Of a DNA stretch of 34,882 nucleotides, positions 7,101 through 16,382 are shown in pieces. A model generated the notes under the pieces. It was given only the letters and a program-made list of their open reading frames with translations. It did not search any database and had not been told where the DNA came from. The first letter of the stretch is position 1. Each line of letters starts with the position of its first letter. Where the stretch lies: positions 1 to 34,882 of the IMG/VR virus record IMGVR_UViG_3300023179_002841; one strand, 5' to 3'. The DNA is from a virus. A program made the translations under genes and the position numbers.

Positions 7101-10100
7101 AACTAAAAGAAATGTAACTAGTGGTATCAGTTGTAGTTAAGATTTTATCTATCTTCCAATGCCCTTTAGCATTATTATCTTTTACCCAAGCGACTCCACT
7201 CCAATTTAAATTAGTTAACCAACTAAAACTAGAATTATTATTTACACTGGTAAATCTTGACTTGAAATCTGTTGTATAAGCACTTTGTAATGTTACACTA
7301 GTTAATGCATTAGTTCCGCCAGTGTAGGTAAGATTTAATGTTGGATTATCTATTACAGGAGCATTTTTATAAACTACAGTACCGCCAGTGCCGAAAGCAA
7401 CGGTACTACCATCTGTGCCATTAAAGGTCAATGTATTATTGTTGGTTAAGGTCTTGCCATTAGCCAATGTAAATGTACCGGTGCTATTTGTAATAGTCAT
7501 TCCATTTACAGTTTTGTTGGTCAATGCTTCTGTACCAGCCAATGTAGCCAATGTTCCTGTAGTTGGGAAGGTAACAGTAGTGATACCTGTCATAGTAAAT
7601 GTACTAGCAAAGGCTCCGCTGGTTGTTAGATTACCACCTAATGTTATAGTTTTGGTACCGTTATTAACACCAGTACCTCCGTAAGTTGGGCTTATAATAG
7701 TTGCTTGCCAGGTTCCAGTACCTAGAGTTCCTACACTGGTTAAGCTACTATTGACTACCCCCGATCCTAATGTTGTGCTGGATAATACACTTGTTCCATT
7801 AATTCTATAATCTTTTGAAAAGGCTAAATTCAAACTTTCTGTACTATTCCAAGCATTTGAATTTTGTGACCAAGTAAATGATTTAGTTGTCGATCCTGAT
7901 ATAGTAATACCACCACCATTAGCAGTAAAATCTGTTATGCCACCAACACTAAATGTTATAGGTGCACCGCCGGCAAGCTGTGTGATGCCGCCATCCGAAC
8001 TAAAACTAAATGTAGTTGGACTATTAATACTGGTAATTCTAGCATTATTTCCTAATACACCACCTGATATTCTTAACAGACTCATTCCTGCGATCAATCC
8101 AGCAGTGCTTAATCCATTATCTACTGTAATTGTTGTTGTAGTAGTCCCTACGCTAGTAAAGTTAATTGTGCCACTTAAACTTGATATTGCAGAAACCACA
8201 CCTAATCTAAGATTGTTGTCCTGCATGTTTATTCTATTAGCACTGAATAAACTTGCTCCACCCACATTACTCAAATTGCCTGTTACTGATATTGAGCTCA
8301 ATGTAATTGAATTTGTCCATAGAGGAGCTAATCCATTACTGGTTAGAATATTACTTGCAGTTCCAATAGGTAATTTTTGCAGGATATCTACAGATGTAGC
8401 ATATAACATATCACCAGCAGTATAACTTCCTATTGCGGTACCACCCTTTGTCACAGGCTGCATGGTATGATTAATACTATCTAACAGATCAAGGCTATCT
8501 AACCCGTCAATAGTTCCTGCATCAACTACTCCAGATTTAATGCTTACTCTACCAGTTGTTACACCCGTTCCAACTTCAAATTGTGCCTTGTTGAATCTGG
8601 CAACACCTAAATTAGTATGTCCCGGATGTTTTGGAACTTCTCTGCCAGCAGCACTATCAACTACATCAACATCAAATGTAACTTCATTATAGAATTCATT
8701 ATTACCATTCACTGTTTCAAAACTTCCAGTGATCGTGATAGCACTCTCATCATTGAATCGTTTGATTTTTTGTACTGCACGTTGCCAACTACTATCTCCT
8801 CGAAGGAAAGTTAAGCTGTTAGCCTGACCTATAGCTAATCTACTAGTATTAACAATACCACTGATAATATTATTTGCATCAACATTATTAGCACTTAGAG
8901 CACTCCAATTTTCACTTAGGATAGAACTATTTTCAATAGTACCTATCACTTTAATGTTCAGTTTGGTCAGGCTCATTGTGCCTGTAGCTTGTAGACCATT
9001 ATCTTCTAAGTCTACAGGATCAATAGTTGCTCCATCAAAACTCAGTACAGAATCAGTTCTTTCTGAGTGTAAAGAAAAAGCATTGGTTGTAATAGAACCC
9101 ACATAATATACACTTCCTCCCTTTAATGCCTGTGGCAATGCCGACCCAGTTACTCTAACAGGATCAGTACGACTGTATCCATGATTTGGCAGATAGAACA
9201 TTTTTTCTTCTATGTTAATATTCTTTATTATTAACTTGTGTGTTCCAGAACCTGACCCTGTAATATTAATCTTTGTTGCTAGGTTATAGTTTTGGTACAG
9301 TTCAATAGTATTACTATCTATTACTTTAACATAGTATGATGCCTCATCAACCAATGGTACAATAGGAGTGTTTCCATTTGAGTCATATACTACAGGATCT
9401 CCATTTGTATATCCGTGCGCTGTTACGATTATTTGTCCTAATGATGTATTAACATTTCCAGCTATGATAGTTGAAGCACCGTTAAATGTTTTCTCTCTTG
9501 TACCTTTTTGATCTATAGTTTTTGTTACTGCATTGGCATCTTCAATAAAATCGTTGAGTAATGCATTGGCACCAAATCGTAAAGCACCTAATATATCTAA
9601 GTACAGTCTGTTTTGAACTTCTGATACTTTAATAGTAAATGGAGTTGGTGATCCACCACCTAAATTTATAGCAGCAGCACTTAGGTTATCACCTACAATA
9701 TATCCACTACCAATCCTTGATAGTGAAACTGCTGATACTATACCATTTGTGACGAATACATCGCCTCTAGCTCCTGTACCACTTCCACCTGTTAACGGCA
9801 CATCCTCATAGATACCACTTGGTGGAGTAACATAGTTAGATCCTCCAATTAATCCTATACCTGCTCTGTTATCTAGTGCGTTACAGGTTCCTAATATTAG
9901 ATTTGTTATATCACCTTGAGCACCATTGTTAGCACTGGTTACTCTTGTTATACCTGTAAAATTATAAGTCTGTGTTGTATCCAACAACAATATTTGTAAT
10001 ACATCTAATTCACTTAAAATATAGTTAGCTGTTTGATCTGCTATAACAGGATTAACTGTTGTTGGTGTTAGACCAGTTGCAGCTCCATTTTTTGTCAATG

Positions 10101-13100
10101 TACCAGTAGTATTAAATGAAGCATTAAATGTTTTTGCAACACTGCCTAAAATAAATGTATTGCTACTTGAACCACCAATAACGACCCCTTGAGCACCTGT
10201 ACCATTTTGTATGATTAGATCACCATCTTTGGCTGTTAGTGTTCCATTAGTTACTAATTGCACACTGCTATATTCTTCAATACTTAGGTCACCACCTAAT
10301 ACACTGATAGCTGGTACACTGTCTACTAGCTTTAATCGGCTTCTATACCCTTTGCTTCTATAAACAATAAAGTTTCTAATTGGAGGTATTAGATCAGCAC
10401 TGAGCTTACCTAAACTATTAAGCTGAGGGATGGCTCCAGGTACATTACTAGTACTAACCTCTCTATCAATAAAGTTACCTAATCTATTTTCCAAGAAACT
10501 ACGAACAGCTAATTGTGTGCTTAAACGGTTGTGAGTTGGTCCACCAATTTCATTATCACCTAAATCAATATCTGCACTGAATTCTTCAATGGTAATATTA
10601 CCCACGGCCAACTTCAATGCATCCAATGCAGCAATACTCACTGTGTTGGTGAATTGTACATTACCAGTTTTGTTTTCTGCTCTAATAAAGTCACCAACTT
10701 TAAAGTCACCTAATTCGTTGGTTCCTGAACTATATACTCTACCTGGTAATTCGCTGACCTGTTCATATTCTACTCTGGTTCTACCTCCGTTTTGTGGTAG
10801 TGCGTTATAGTCAACACCACTACCTGCATATTCCCAAGTATGACTACTACTGTTTACAATACTAGGTCTGTGTAACCATAATTGCTTTTCTGGTAATGTG
10901 CCTAAGTTTGTCAGAGAACTACCAACCTGTGTTGGTAATATTTTAAATGTGGCTGTATATAAATTATTAACGGGCTCAACAAAATCTACATTTATAAATG
11001 TACTTGGTGAACCCTTATGATCAAAACTAACTGTACTATCTAATGTGAATTGGTTTCTAATAAAAGCATTTCCAATTTGTACTTTTTCTACGCTCACTAC
11101 TAATTTGTAGGTAGTAGGATCATAGCTTAATACATAAGCTTTATTTGGTTGTCCTATAGTGGCGCCTTGTATTTCTCTACCTTGAACAAAGGTATAGTTC
11201 CCAGCCTGTAGAGTAAGTTCTTGATAAACCTGATGGCTGTCTATTAGATCATCAATAAAATATTCTCTAACATTCTTAATAAATTTGTGGTTTGTTCCAG
11301 TAGGTGTTCCTCTAAGATCAATTGGTTTAGTTAGACTATCATCGGTATAAAGTTTAAATTGATCAGCACTGATTTCCTTGACGTAATAGCTTTGTCCATC
11401 AGTTAACCCTCCAATTACTGGATTTGAATTACTTGTATAAACTAATTTTAATTTATTAGTGAATCCATGACCAACAATATCAAAAACATTATCGTTTACA
11501 TTAACAACAGATGCGTTAAATGTTATTTCATCAGTTGGCTCTTTTGACTTGTAAAATTCAGTAACATCACCTCTGCTACTGTAATCAACTATTTCTGGTA
11601 CATTTACAATATCATCTATTATATCTATAAGTAGGTCAAAATAATCACCCACAGTGGCCTGTAGATCAATAGGGACAAGAGCTAAGGTTAATGTTTTTAA
11701 CTGTGTAAATGCTGCTATGTTTTGTTCTTTTTGATTTATTAGATTTACACTAGTAGCAGTAGCATAGCTTAATCCTGCTTCTACAGTTTTATTATTTCCT
11801 CCACTTAGTAAATCATAGGCCACAGCTTCTAGTATAAGTTTGGTATCTCTTCTACATTTGATTTCATCGTAGTTAAAAACTGTGGGAATACCATTTACTA
11901 ACCTAACTTGGAAAGGAGTATTATTATTAGTAATTTGATCAGCAATCCAATCTATTAGATCGTCTGTAAGTTCTTCTTTATTATTTAGAATTGTATTGTA
12001 TGTGGTTCTATATTTAGGATCTCTTACTCTAATAATATAGTGTTGTACAGGTAAATCACCAAACCCAATTGCAGTGAGAGTAGGTATACCACCTGCTGAC
12101 GTACCAGTGGCTACAATAATACCTTTATTAAAATCAAAAGCATTTGGGCTATAACCTGTAGCACGTAGAGCAAATTGTCCAAAGTTTGTAGCACTGTTGG
12201 TAATACTTAAATATCCACCGCTTTGGCAATAACTACCATTTAAACAGAAAATTTGGAAACAGCTAACAATCTGTGCATAAGCATCGTTAATCACACGCCA
12301 ACCTGTACCACCAAAGCTCAACATAGTAAATGCGTTTGCAACCATTGACTTACCCTGTTGTGGTACAGGTCCTTCAACAGGATTTTCAGCTTCTATACTA
12401 TTAGCTGGCACGTTTGGTGTAGCAACTTTACTACCATCAACCAATACACCATTACCACCTAAGAAACTTATAATACTACAATTTTGTACATATGGACTTA
12501 TACTGATAACAGGTTTAGTATTAGGTAAGTTGATGTATCCTGCACGACTACAGGTTAAATCACTGGGGTCGTCAAAGGCCACAGCATAATCAAATGTTTG
12601 ACTTGGCACAAGATTTACATCTAATTTATCTCTAAAAGTAATTTCTGTAAAGTAACAGCCATTACGTACACGCAGCATATCTTTATTAGCATTAGCTGGT
12701 CTAATATTACAGGCACGTAGACCAGCACCAACTACACTGACATTATCTGGAATGATAATTGGATTATCTTCCACATAATCACCGCTGGCTACTGTGATGA
12801 CAATACGTTTATCGTTTGGTCTATAATCTGCTATATAGGCCACTGTGCTAGTTTGTAATACTATCTTATTGGCCAGTAATGTATTTCTAGCTGGGACTAA
12901 AGAAACATTAGATGTAGCATTGGGGTAGAACAATGTTGGTTCACTAAAAGCTGATGATATAATAGTAGTGTCAATTAGATCGAATAGGTCATCTATCTTT
13001 GTAAGTGCTATGCTTGATGCTACATTGGTATTAGGAGTTCTGTTTATACCATTTTGATATGAGGTAACTGGGCTTAAATTTTTTACTATCTGTTTAATCA

Positions 13101-16005
13101 GATAATTCATATGTTGATAAGCAGCCTGTGTAATAACCTGCTCACCAGGGATTACTGTAGGCTCATCACCATAACTAAAGTATTTTCTAGCTGCATCTAC
13201 AGTTTGACTATTACCACCATAAGTCATATCATAGGCCACACTATAGGCAATATACTTTACGTCGCGACTACATTTATCGGTAGCATAGGTAAAGGTTGGA
13301 TGGTTGGTAGTTATCCATCCTATAACTTCTGCCGCTATATAGCCTATATTAGCTAATATATGATCCTTAGCATAGGTAAATCCTGAATCAGATCCTGCTG
13401 GGTTCGGCATTACTACTGCTGGGATAGGACCTTGATTAGGTGTAATGATATCTCCAAAGTTAGTATTGGCTAGGATAGTTTTTATAGTTTGTACTGATTG
13501 TGCTAGTAGGCTAGCCTCTGCACCTCCAATTAGTTTAACAATCTGGTTACTTAGATACGTTAAGCTTCTTATGGTTATATCTTTCTGTGCCGTAACTACT
13601 AGGGCAGCAGTAGCATTACTATAAGTTATTCCAGACTTTACAGTTTGCCAATTACTACCATAGATAAGATCCCAGCCAATAGATTCTAATATAAGTCCTA
13701 CATCTCTAAAACAGGTTTCTCTATCAAATTGATTTTTTGGACTATAAACCAAACCACTGGCTATTTGTAGCGCACGTTTAATAGTTTTAACTGGTTTGTT
13801 AATACCGTCAAAGAGATCATCACCATAGTCTGCACTAACAGCCACTTGTCCACCACCAAATAGATCAGGACTAGAAAACTCTAATTTATTTCCATCTTTG
13901 TTTAAAGTTAGTACTGATCCATCTACACCTAATACTCTAGGGAAGGTTACTGTATAACTGCTTATAAATTCACTGGGAGCTCTTAGTCCTACATAATTTT
14001 GGCCGTTTGTGCTGCTTTCTCGTAGACGAAGTTCACCATAATTATCTATAGTTATAGAATTTGCATCTATATGTGTAGCTTTGACTGTAGACGGAGTCGT
14101 TGCACCGATAGTAGTGTTATCTATGGTACCACTATTAATATCTACTTGAGCTAGGGTACTCACACCATTTACATCAAGATCGTCATTAACTGTGACATTG
14201 TCCACAGTGATATTATCCAATGTTAAGTCAGCTAGAGTTGTTGCACCCTCTACTGTAAGATCACCTTTAATTACTGTATCACCTGAACTAGTTTCTACAG
14301 TGAATCTTGCGGGAGCAACTAGATTAGTTGGGTTAGCTAAACTGAACAAACTTCCTGTATAAGATAAATTAGGTGCTGTAACTATACCAGTAAAATTAGT
14401 AGAACCATCTACTTGTAAATTACCAGTAATATTAATGTTACCACCTACATTAAGATTTTGACTAATACCTACACCACCTGTGACTACTACAGTACCTGTG
14501 GTAGTACTTGTGCTACTTGTATTTTTTGTAGCTGTTATATTTCCCTTAAGAGTAGTTGTTAATTTAACTGTGAGATCATCTATGGTTGCAGTATTGTTTA
14601 CTGTCAATTTATCTGTAGTGATATTTTTAGAAGTCACATCGCCCAATAAATCGCCCTGTACATTTCCTAGCACATTTCCTGTATAAAGAGCATTGGTGCC
14701 ATTAGTGCCTCTATCTAATATAGTAATTTCTGTGGGAGTAGCTGGATTAATTGGATCTGGTATGTATAGGATTATATCAGCTATGGCTTTGGCATTAAGT
14801 CCATCACTGCCATTTTCGAAAACTTTAAGCCTATTGTCTGCAAAGATATCGCCTGTACTAGGACCAACGATTTGACCCTCAAAAGTACCAATAAATCTTT
14901 CAGTAGCCTCAATAATGGTGCCTGTAATAGGTCTTGGTGCTGTAAACCCTATCACAGTACCATCAATATTACCACCGTTTATATCAACCTGATCTAATCT
15001 ACTTAAACTATAACTGGTAATATCACCTGTAACATTACCTATAAATTCTGCTTTCCTGTAATTAGGATCTCCAGAACTACCACCAGTTCCGTTTTCTAGT
15101 ATTTTAGTAGTTCCATCTTCTGCATAGATATCACCAGCAAAATTACCACTGATACTACCTTGTACATTACCATAGAACATAGGTGGTTGGTATGCTGGAT
15201 CATTTGTTGGTCCACCAGTTCCATTATCTAAAACTAGGGTGCGTCCATCTTCCGTATAAACATCACCTACGTGTTTACCTTCGTGAACACCTACGAATTT
15301 GTTTGTAGCTGTTATAGTAGTACCAGTTATCAGTGTAGGTCCAGTATTACCTATAACAGTACTATTGATAAATCCACCGTTAATGTTGGCTCTACTTATT
15401 TCACTAGTGCCTGTTGTTTGTACTAATCTTCCATTGACTTGTCCAGAGAATATGGCAAGATTACCATTATTACCATTGACTAGTACAATATCGCCATTAT
15501 TAGCTCTAACATTGCCAATTATATCACCAAAATGAGTACCAGTAGTATCGCCCTGTAAATTAGCTTCTATTTCTTCTTCTACGTTAATTTTATTAGCAGT
15601 GATATCACCAGCAATATTAAGATCACCACCGATACCTACACCACCTGTAACCACCACAGCGCCAGTATATGGATCTATACTAGCAGTGTCATCGTCAAAT
15701 AATGCTTTTATATTGAGTAGAAAAGAATTTGTTGAGATTTTTAAGGTTTCTATTGAATTATTAGTTAGAACCAGTGTGTTTACTTCGCCTAAAGGACCTA
15801 CTTCTAGGAAAGTATTTTCATTAAATTCAGAACTTAATTTACCTAAGGCAATAGCATATTCTATGCTATTCCATCTTGAAGTTCCATCACCAATTTTGAG
15901 ATTCTGTGTGTTTAAATCTATGCCAATCTCACCCTGTGCAAGTATTGGATTAAGAGTTTCCCAATTTTCCTTAATATCTCTTCTTAACTGTATCCTTTTG
16001 GTCAT
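4168..16005 (-). CDS. Giant mosaic tail-fibre / adhesin-like virion protein (about 3,945 aa)
   Basis: The N-terminus MTKRIQLRRDIKENWETLN with GEIGIDLNTQNLKIGDG is the Mtd-like attachment module of tail fibres. Then come TGxVVVTGGVGI...LNxGGxI modules (near residues 120, 500, 3000) and three GD(V/I)(Y/F)..D...(V/I)L.NG.GG repeats. A DDLFDGINKPVKTIKRAL segment (about 720) and a beta-helix-like stretch around 1065 to 1125 (DNVSVVGAGLRACNIRP) follow. Three C-x-R-D helical modules (about 760, 915, 1385), three HG(F/Y)...YYV..I repeats and NIGDNIIVLNADETGAP (about 3050) come later. The end, ARYADLAENYVADADY (about 3825), is a C-terminal domain common on phage fibres, perhaps a trimerisation or self-processing chaperone. 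I chose the ATG at 16005, not the in-frame ATG at 16041, because GGAG lies 7 nt before it and homologues start MTKRIQL. It probably binds the host surface. Confidence 0.9.
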   Translation of the reverse strand: MTKRIQLRRDIKENWETLNPILAQGEIGIDLNTQNLKIGDGTSRWNSIEYAIALGKLSSEFNENTFLEVGPLGEVNTLVLTNNSIETLKISTNSFLLNIKALFDDDTASIDPYTGAVVVTGGVGIGGDLNIAGDITANKINVEEEIEANLQGDTTGTHFGDIIGNVRANNGDIVLVNGNNGNLAIFSGQVNGRLVQTTGTSEISRANINGGFINSTVIGNTGPTLITGTTITATNKFVGVHEGKHVGDVYTEDGRTLVLDNGTGGPTNDPAYQPPMFYGNVQGSISGNFAGDIYAEDGTTKILENGTGGSSGDPNYRKAEFIGNVTGDITSYSLSRLDQVDINGGNIDGTVIGFTAPRPITGTIIEATERFIGTFEGQIVGPSTGDIFADNRLKVFENGSDGLNAKAIADIILYIPDPINPATPTEITILDRGTNGTNALYTGNVLGNVQGDLLGDVTSKNITTDKLTVNNTATIDDLTVKLTTTLKGNITATKNTSSTSTTTGTVVVTGGVGISQNLNVGGNINITGNLQVDGSTNFTGIVTAPNLSYTGSLFSLANPTNLVAPARFTVETSSGDTVIKGDLTVEGATTLADLTLDNITVDNVTVNDDLDVNGVSTLAQVDINSGTIDNTTIGATTPSTVKATHIDANSITIDNYGELRLRESSTNGQNYVGLRAPSEFISSYTVTFPRVLGVDGSVLTLNKDGNKLEFSSPDLFGGGQVAVSADYGDDLFDGINKPVKTIKRALQIASGLVYSPKNQFDRETCFRDVGLILESIGWDLIYGSNWQTVKSGITYSNATAALVVTAQKDITIRSLTYLSNQIVKLIGGAEASLLAQSVQTIKTILANTNFGDIITPNQGPIPAVVMPNPAGSDSGFTYAKDHILANIGYIAAEVIGWITTNHPTFTYATDKCSRDVKYIAYSVAYDMTYGGNSQTVDAARKYFSYGDEPTVIPGEQVITQAAYQHMNYLIKQIVKNLSPVTSYQNGINRTPNTNVASSIALTKIDDLFDLIDTTIISSAFSEPTLFYPNATSNVSLVPARNTLLANKIVLQTSTVAYIADYRPNDKRIVITVASGDYVEDNPIIIPDNVSVVGAGLRACNIRPANANKDMLRVRNGCYFTEITFRDKLDVNLVPSQTFDYAVAFDDPSDLTCSRAGYINLPNTKPVISISPYVQNCSIISFLGGNGVLVDGSKVATPNVPANSIEAENPVEGPVPQQGKSMVANAFTMLSFGGTGWRVINDAYAQIVSCFQIFCLNGSYCQSGGYLSITNSATNFGQFALRATGYSPNAFDFNKGIIVATGTSAGGIPTLTAIGFGDLPVQHYIIRVRDPKYRTTYNTILNNKEELTDDLIDWIADQITNNNTPFQVRLVNGIPTVFNYDEIKCRRDTKLILEAVAYDLLSGGNNKTVEAGLSYATATSVNLINQKEQNIAAFTQLKTLTLALVPIDLQATVGDYFDLLIDIIDDIVNVPEIVDYSSRGDVTEFYKSKEPTDEITFNASVVNVNDNVFDIVGHGFTNKLKLVYTSNSNPVIGGLTDGQSYYVKEISADQFKLYTDDSLTKPIDLRGTPTGTNHKFIKNVREYFIDDLIDSHQVYQELTLQAGNYTFVQGREIQGATIGQPNKAYVLSYDPTTYKLVVSVEKVQIGNAFIRNQFTLDSTVSFDHKGSPSTFINVDFVEPVNNLYTATFKILPTQVGSSLTNLGTLPEKQLWLHRPSIVNSSSHTWEYAGSGVDYNALPQNGGRTRVEYEQVSELPGRVYSSGTNELGDFKVGDFIRAENKTGNVQFTNTVSIAALDALKLAVGNITIEEFSADIDLGDNEIGGPTHNRLSTQLAVRSFLENRLGNFIDREVSTSNVPGAIPQLNSLGKLSADLIPPIRNFIVYRSKGYRSRLKLVDSVPAISVLGGDLSIEEYSSVQLVTNGTLTAKDGDLIIQNGTGAQGVVIGGSSSNTFILGSVAKTFNASFNTTGTLTKNGAATGLTPTTVNPVIADQTANYILSELDVLQILLLDTTQTYNFTGITRVTSANNGAQGDITNLILGTCNALDNRAGIGLIGGSNYVTPPSGIYEDVPLTGGSGTGARGDVFVTNGIVSAVSLSRIGSGYIVGDNLSAAAINLGGGSPTPFTIKVSEVQNRLYLDILGALRFGANALLNDFIEDANAVTKTIDQKGTREKTFNGASTIIAGNVNTSLGQIIVTAHGYTNGDPVVYDSNGNTPIVPLVDEASYYVKVIDSNTIELYQNYNLATKINITGSGSGTHKLIIKNINIEEKMFYLPNHGYSRTDPVRVTGSALPQALKGGSVYYVGSITTNAFSLHSERTDSVLSFDGATIDPVDLEDNGLQATGTMSLTKLNIKVIGTIENSSILSENWSALSANNVDANNIISGIVNTSRLAIGQANSLTFLRGDSSWQRAVQKIKRFNDESAITITGSFETVNGNNEFYNEVTFDVDVVDSAAGREVPKHPGHTNLGVARFNKAQFEVGTGVTTGRVSIKSGVVDAGTIDGLDSLDLLDSINHTMQPVTKGGTAIGSYTAGDMLYATSVDILQKLPIGTASNILTSNGLAPLWTNSITLSSISVTGNLSNVGGASLFSANRINMQDNNLRLGVVSAISSLSGTINFTSVGTTTTTITVDNGLSTAGLIAGMSLLRISGGVLGNNARITSINSPTTFSFSSDGGITQLAGGAPITFSVGGITDFTANGGGITISGSTTKSFTWSQNSNAWNSTESLNLAFSKDYRINGTSVLSSTTLGSGVVNSSLTSVGTLGTGTWQATIISPTYGGTGVNNGTKTITLGGNLTTSGAFASTFTMTGITTVTFPTTGTLATLAGTEALTNKTVNGMTITNSTGTFTLANGKTLTNNNTLTFNGTDGSTVAFGTGGTVVYKNAPVIDNPTLNLTYTGGTNALTSVTLQSAYTTDFKSRFTSVNNNSSFSWLTNLNWSGVAWVKDNNAKGHWKIDKILTTTDTTSYISFSYGGPTNIVSTDRLKIFGTGRTELLANIASTNTTTGTLIVTGGAGISENLYIGSNLNVGGDTIITGNLTVNGTTTTVNSNTVNIGDNIIVLNADETGAPSQNSGIEIERGTSTNVSLLWDEASDKWTFGGATVVAGNFEGTIAGNSSTSTQLATSRNITLAGDVSGNAYFDGTQDITINTTVTTNSVALGTDTTGNYVASVASGTPGSQTGTSGLTISGTGEGVTVNISHADTSSVANLASDNSGTTFIQDINFTFDTFGHVTAATVDTANVGDATLTMGVSGVGLSGSATFTANSTTAQTFTVTSNATSANTANAIVARDSNGDFYGRYINSGYFNSSDDVSNGNISHIMAKFGDNYYRSATAAKVAAFISGQSMNINGNATTATTAANVNNGTLTVQGNNGLSGSGTFTANQSSNGTITLSVDSTVSRRNFNAETSNLAVGWYTIATNSGDRASAKFILRDVASSYHQSVVFYASHFFGNNSDITVLHQSAYSVTPFRYIRIVEGSTYDGAMLQIYIDSPSSAVIAYMYENDQANGWSMKNWIANGLNPGGLNNFAALTNVASQVDLDSGGDGSNTLITTGQIYAGGDTAQRKVTLDTSAARPGVTKLYRNDDDSDYNLQITWQADRTGYWSLRGYNADTYHAPAYVAYSGVSDVSSKLDSSVRNYSREWIEFPNYTGLYSPLNGAHFYPNNTSYGSWRIAGTRNGWGGLYFDTGSTLMMNSATVGFHREGYGWQMYWDSGTGYISKGNPGGSTLATILDNVNFPPIIHYKQYIYGAASTSYSEAFQVREGGLAGAQDGSAAYNPRLGFHWAGRVASSISLRADGAFSFDNNPGTGRESFYANIMYGTATSARYADLAENYVADADYEEGTVLMLGGVHEVTLAIEETRKVIGVISKNPAHLMNAELEAEHVATVALQGRVPVRVKGKIAKGDMLVSAGDGYAKAHDDPRMGMVIGKSLEDFDGEEGMIEVVVGRM

Positions 16006-16037
16006 TATTTTCTCCAGCAATAGCTTGGAGAATGACT

Positions 16038-16075
16038 CCAAACCGCTCTATTTGTATTTATTTAGAACAGTTTGG
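16038..16075 (-). promoter_or_regulatory. 12-bp hairpin with TAAATA motif in its loop, upstream of the giant fibre gene
   Basis: In minus-strand RNA, CCAAACTGTTCT (16064..16075) and AGAGCGGTTTGG (16038..16049) pair over 12 bp with two G-U wobbles. The 14-nt loop AAATAAATACAAAT contains the late-promoter-like AATAAATA (16055..16062). There is no following U run, so it is not an ordinary terminator. It lies 33 nt before the fibre ATG and could be a promoter element, an RNA-stability leader or a processing site. Confidence 0.55.
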
Positions 16076-16115
16076 GAATCTTGGACTAATTTAAAATCTT
16101 CCATTGTTTGCCATC

Positions 16116-16382
16116 TTAATTGACAAACACATTACTGCTACCCGAAGATCTATGTCCGCAGTTAGCTACATCACCTCTTCTACATGTTTTTTTATTATTG
16201 GTAAAGACATTTGGACTACCTGAAGCCATTCTAGGTCCTCCGTGAGTACCAGGTCCATGTGGTTGTACTTTATCAAATATCCTTACTACGGGTTTATTAT
16301 TGGCAAAAACATTGGGGGAACCTTGTATATTTCTCCCCCCGGTCGTATCCTTACCTGTATCTCTAGTTATTCCTCTGGCCAT
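16116..16382 (-). CDS. PAAR-domain tail-spike tip protein (T4 gp5.4-like)
   Basis: 88 residues with the PAAR pattern: two copies of GSPNVF(A/T)NN(K), a central PHGPGTHGGPRMASGSPNVF, Cys in KTCRRGDVANCGH, and a third SGSSNVFVN ending. PAAR proteins form the sharp, metal-stabilised cone on the trimeric spike of contractile machines and puncture the outer membrane; T4 gp5.4 is the phage example. Length and motif spacing fit. The start ATG overlaps the stop of the upstream gene (TAATG), so translation is probably coupled. It lies between structural genes and the giant fibre, as expected for a baseplate component. Confidence 0.88.
   Translation of the reverse strand: MARGITRDTGKDTTGGRNIQGSPNVFANNKPVVRIFDKVQPHGPGTHGGPRMASGSPNVFTNNKKTCRRGDVANCGHRSSGSSNVFVN

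Noticed and set aside
7388-8425. Long plus-strand ORFs opposite the giant fibre gene, including those of 98 and 162 codons
   Set aside because: They are antisense shadows of a coding frame rich in Thr, Asn and Val, lack ribosome-binding sites, and give low-complexity products.
4168-16005. Possible diversity-generating retroelement acting on the fibre
   Set aside because: The Mtd-like N-terminal module prompted the check, but no reverse transcriptase, template repeat or variable C-type-lectin region was seen in the window.
16006-16041. Upstream in-frame ATG at 16041 for the giant fibre
   Set aside because: It starts at the base of the hairpin with no ribosome-binding site; GGAG sits correctly before the ATG at 16005, and the family N-terminus is MTKRIQL.
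16048-16104. 18-codon ORF (MEDFKLVQDSQTVLNKYK) in the gap before the fibre
   Set aside because: No ribosome-binding site, very short, and it overlaps the hairpin; kept only as a remote leader-peptide possibility.
15599-16123. 174-codon plus-strand ORF at the start of the fibre gene
   Set aside because: It is antisense to a well-supported N-terminal fibre module, has no ribosome-binding site, and its product matches nothing I recognise.
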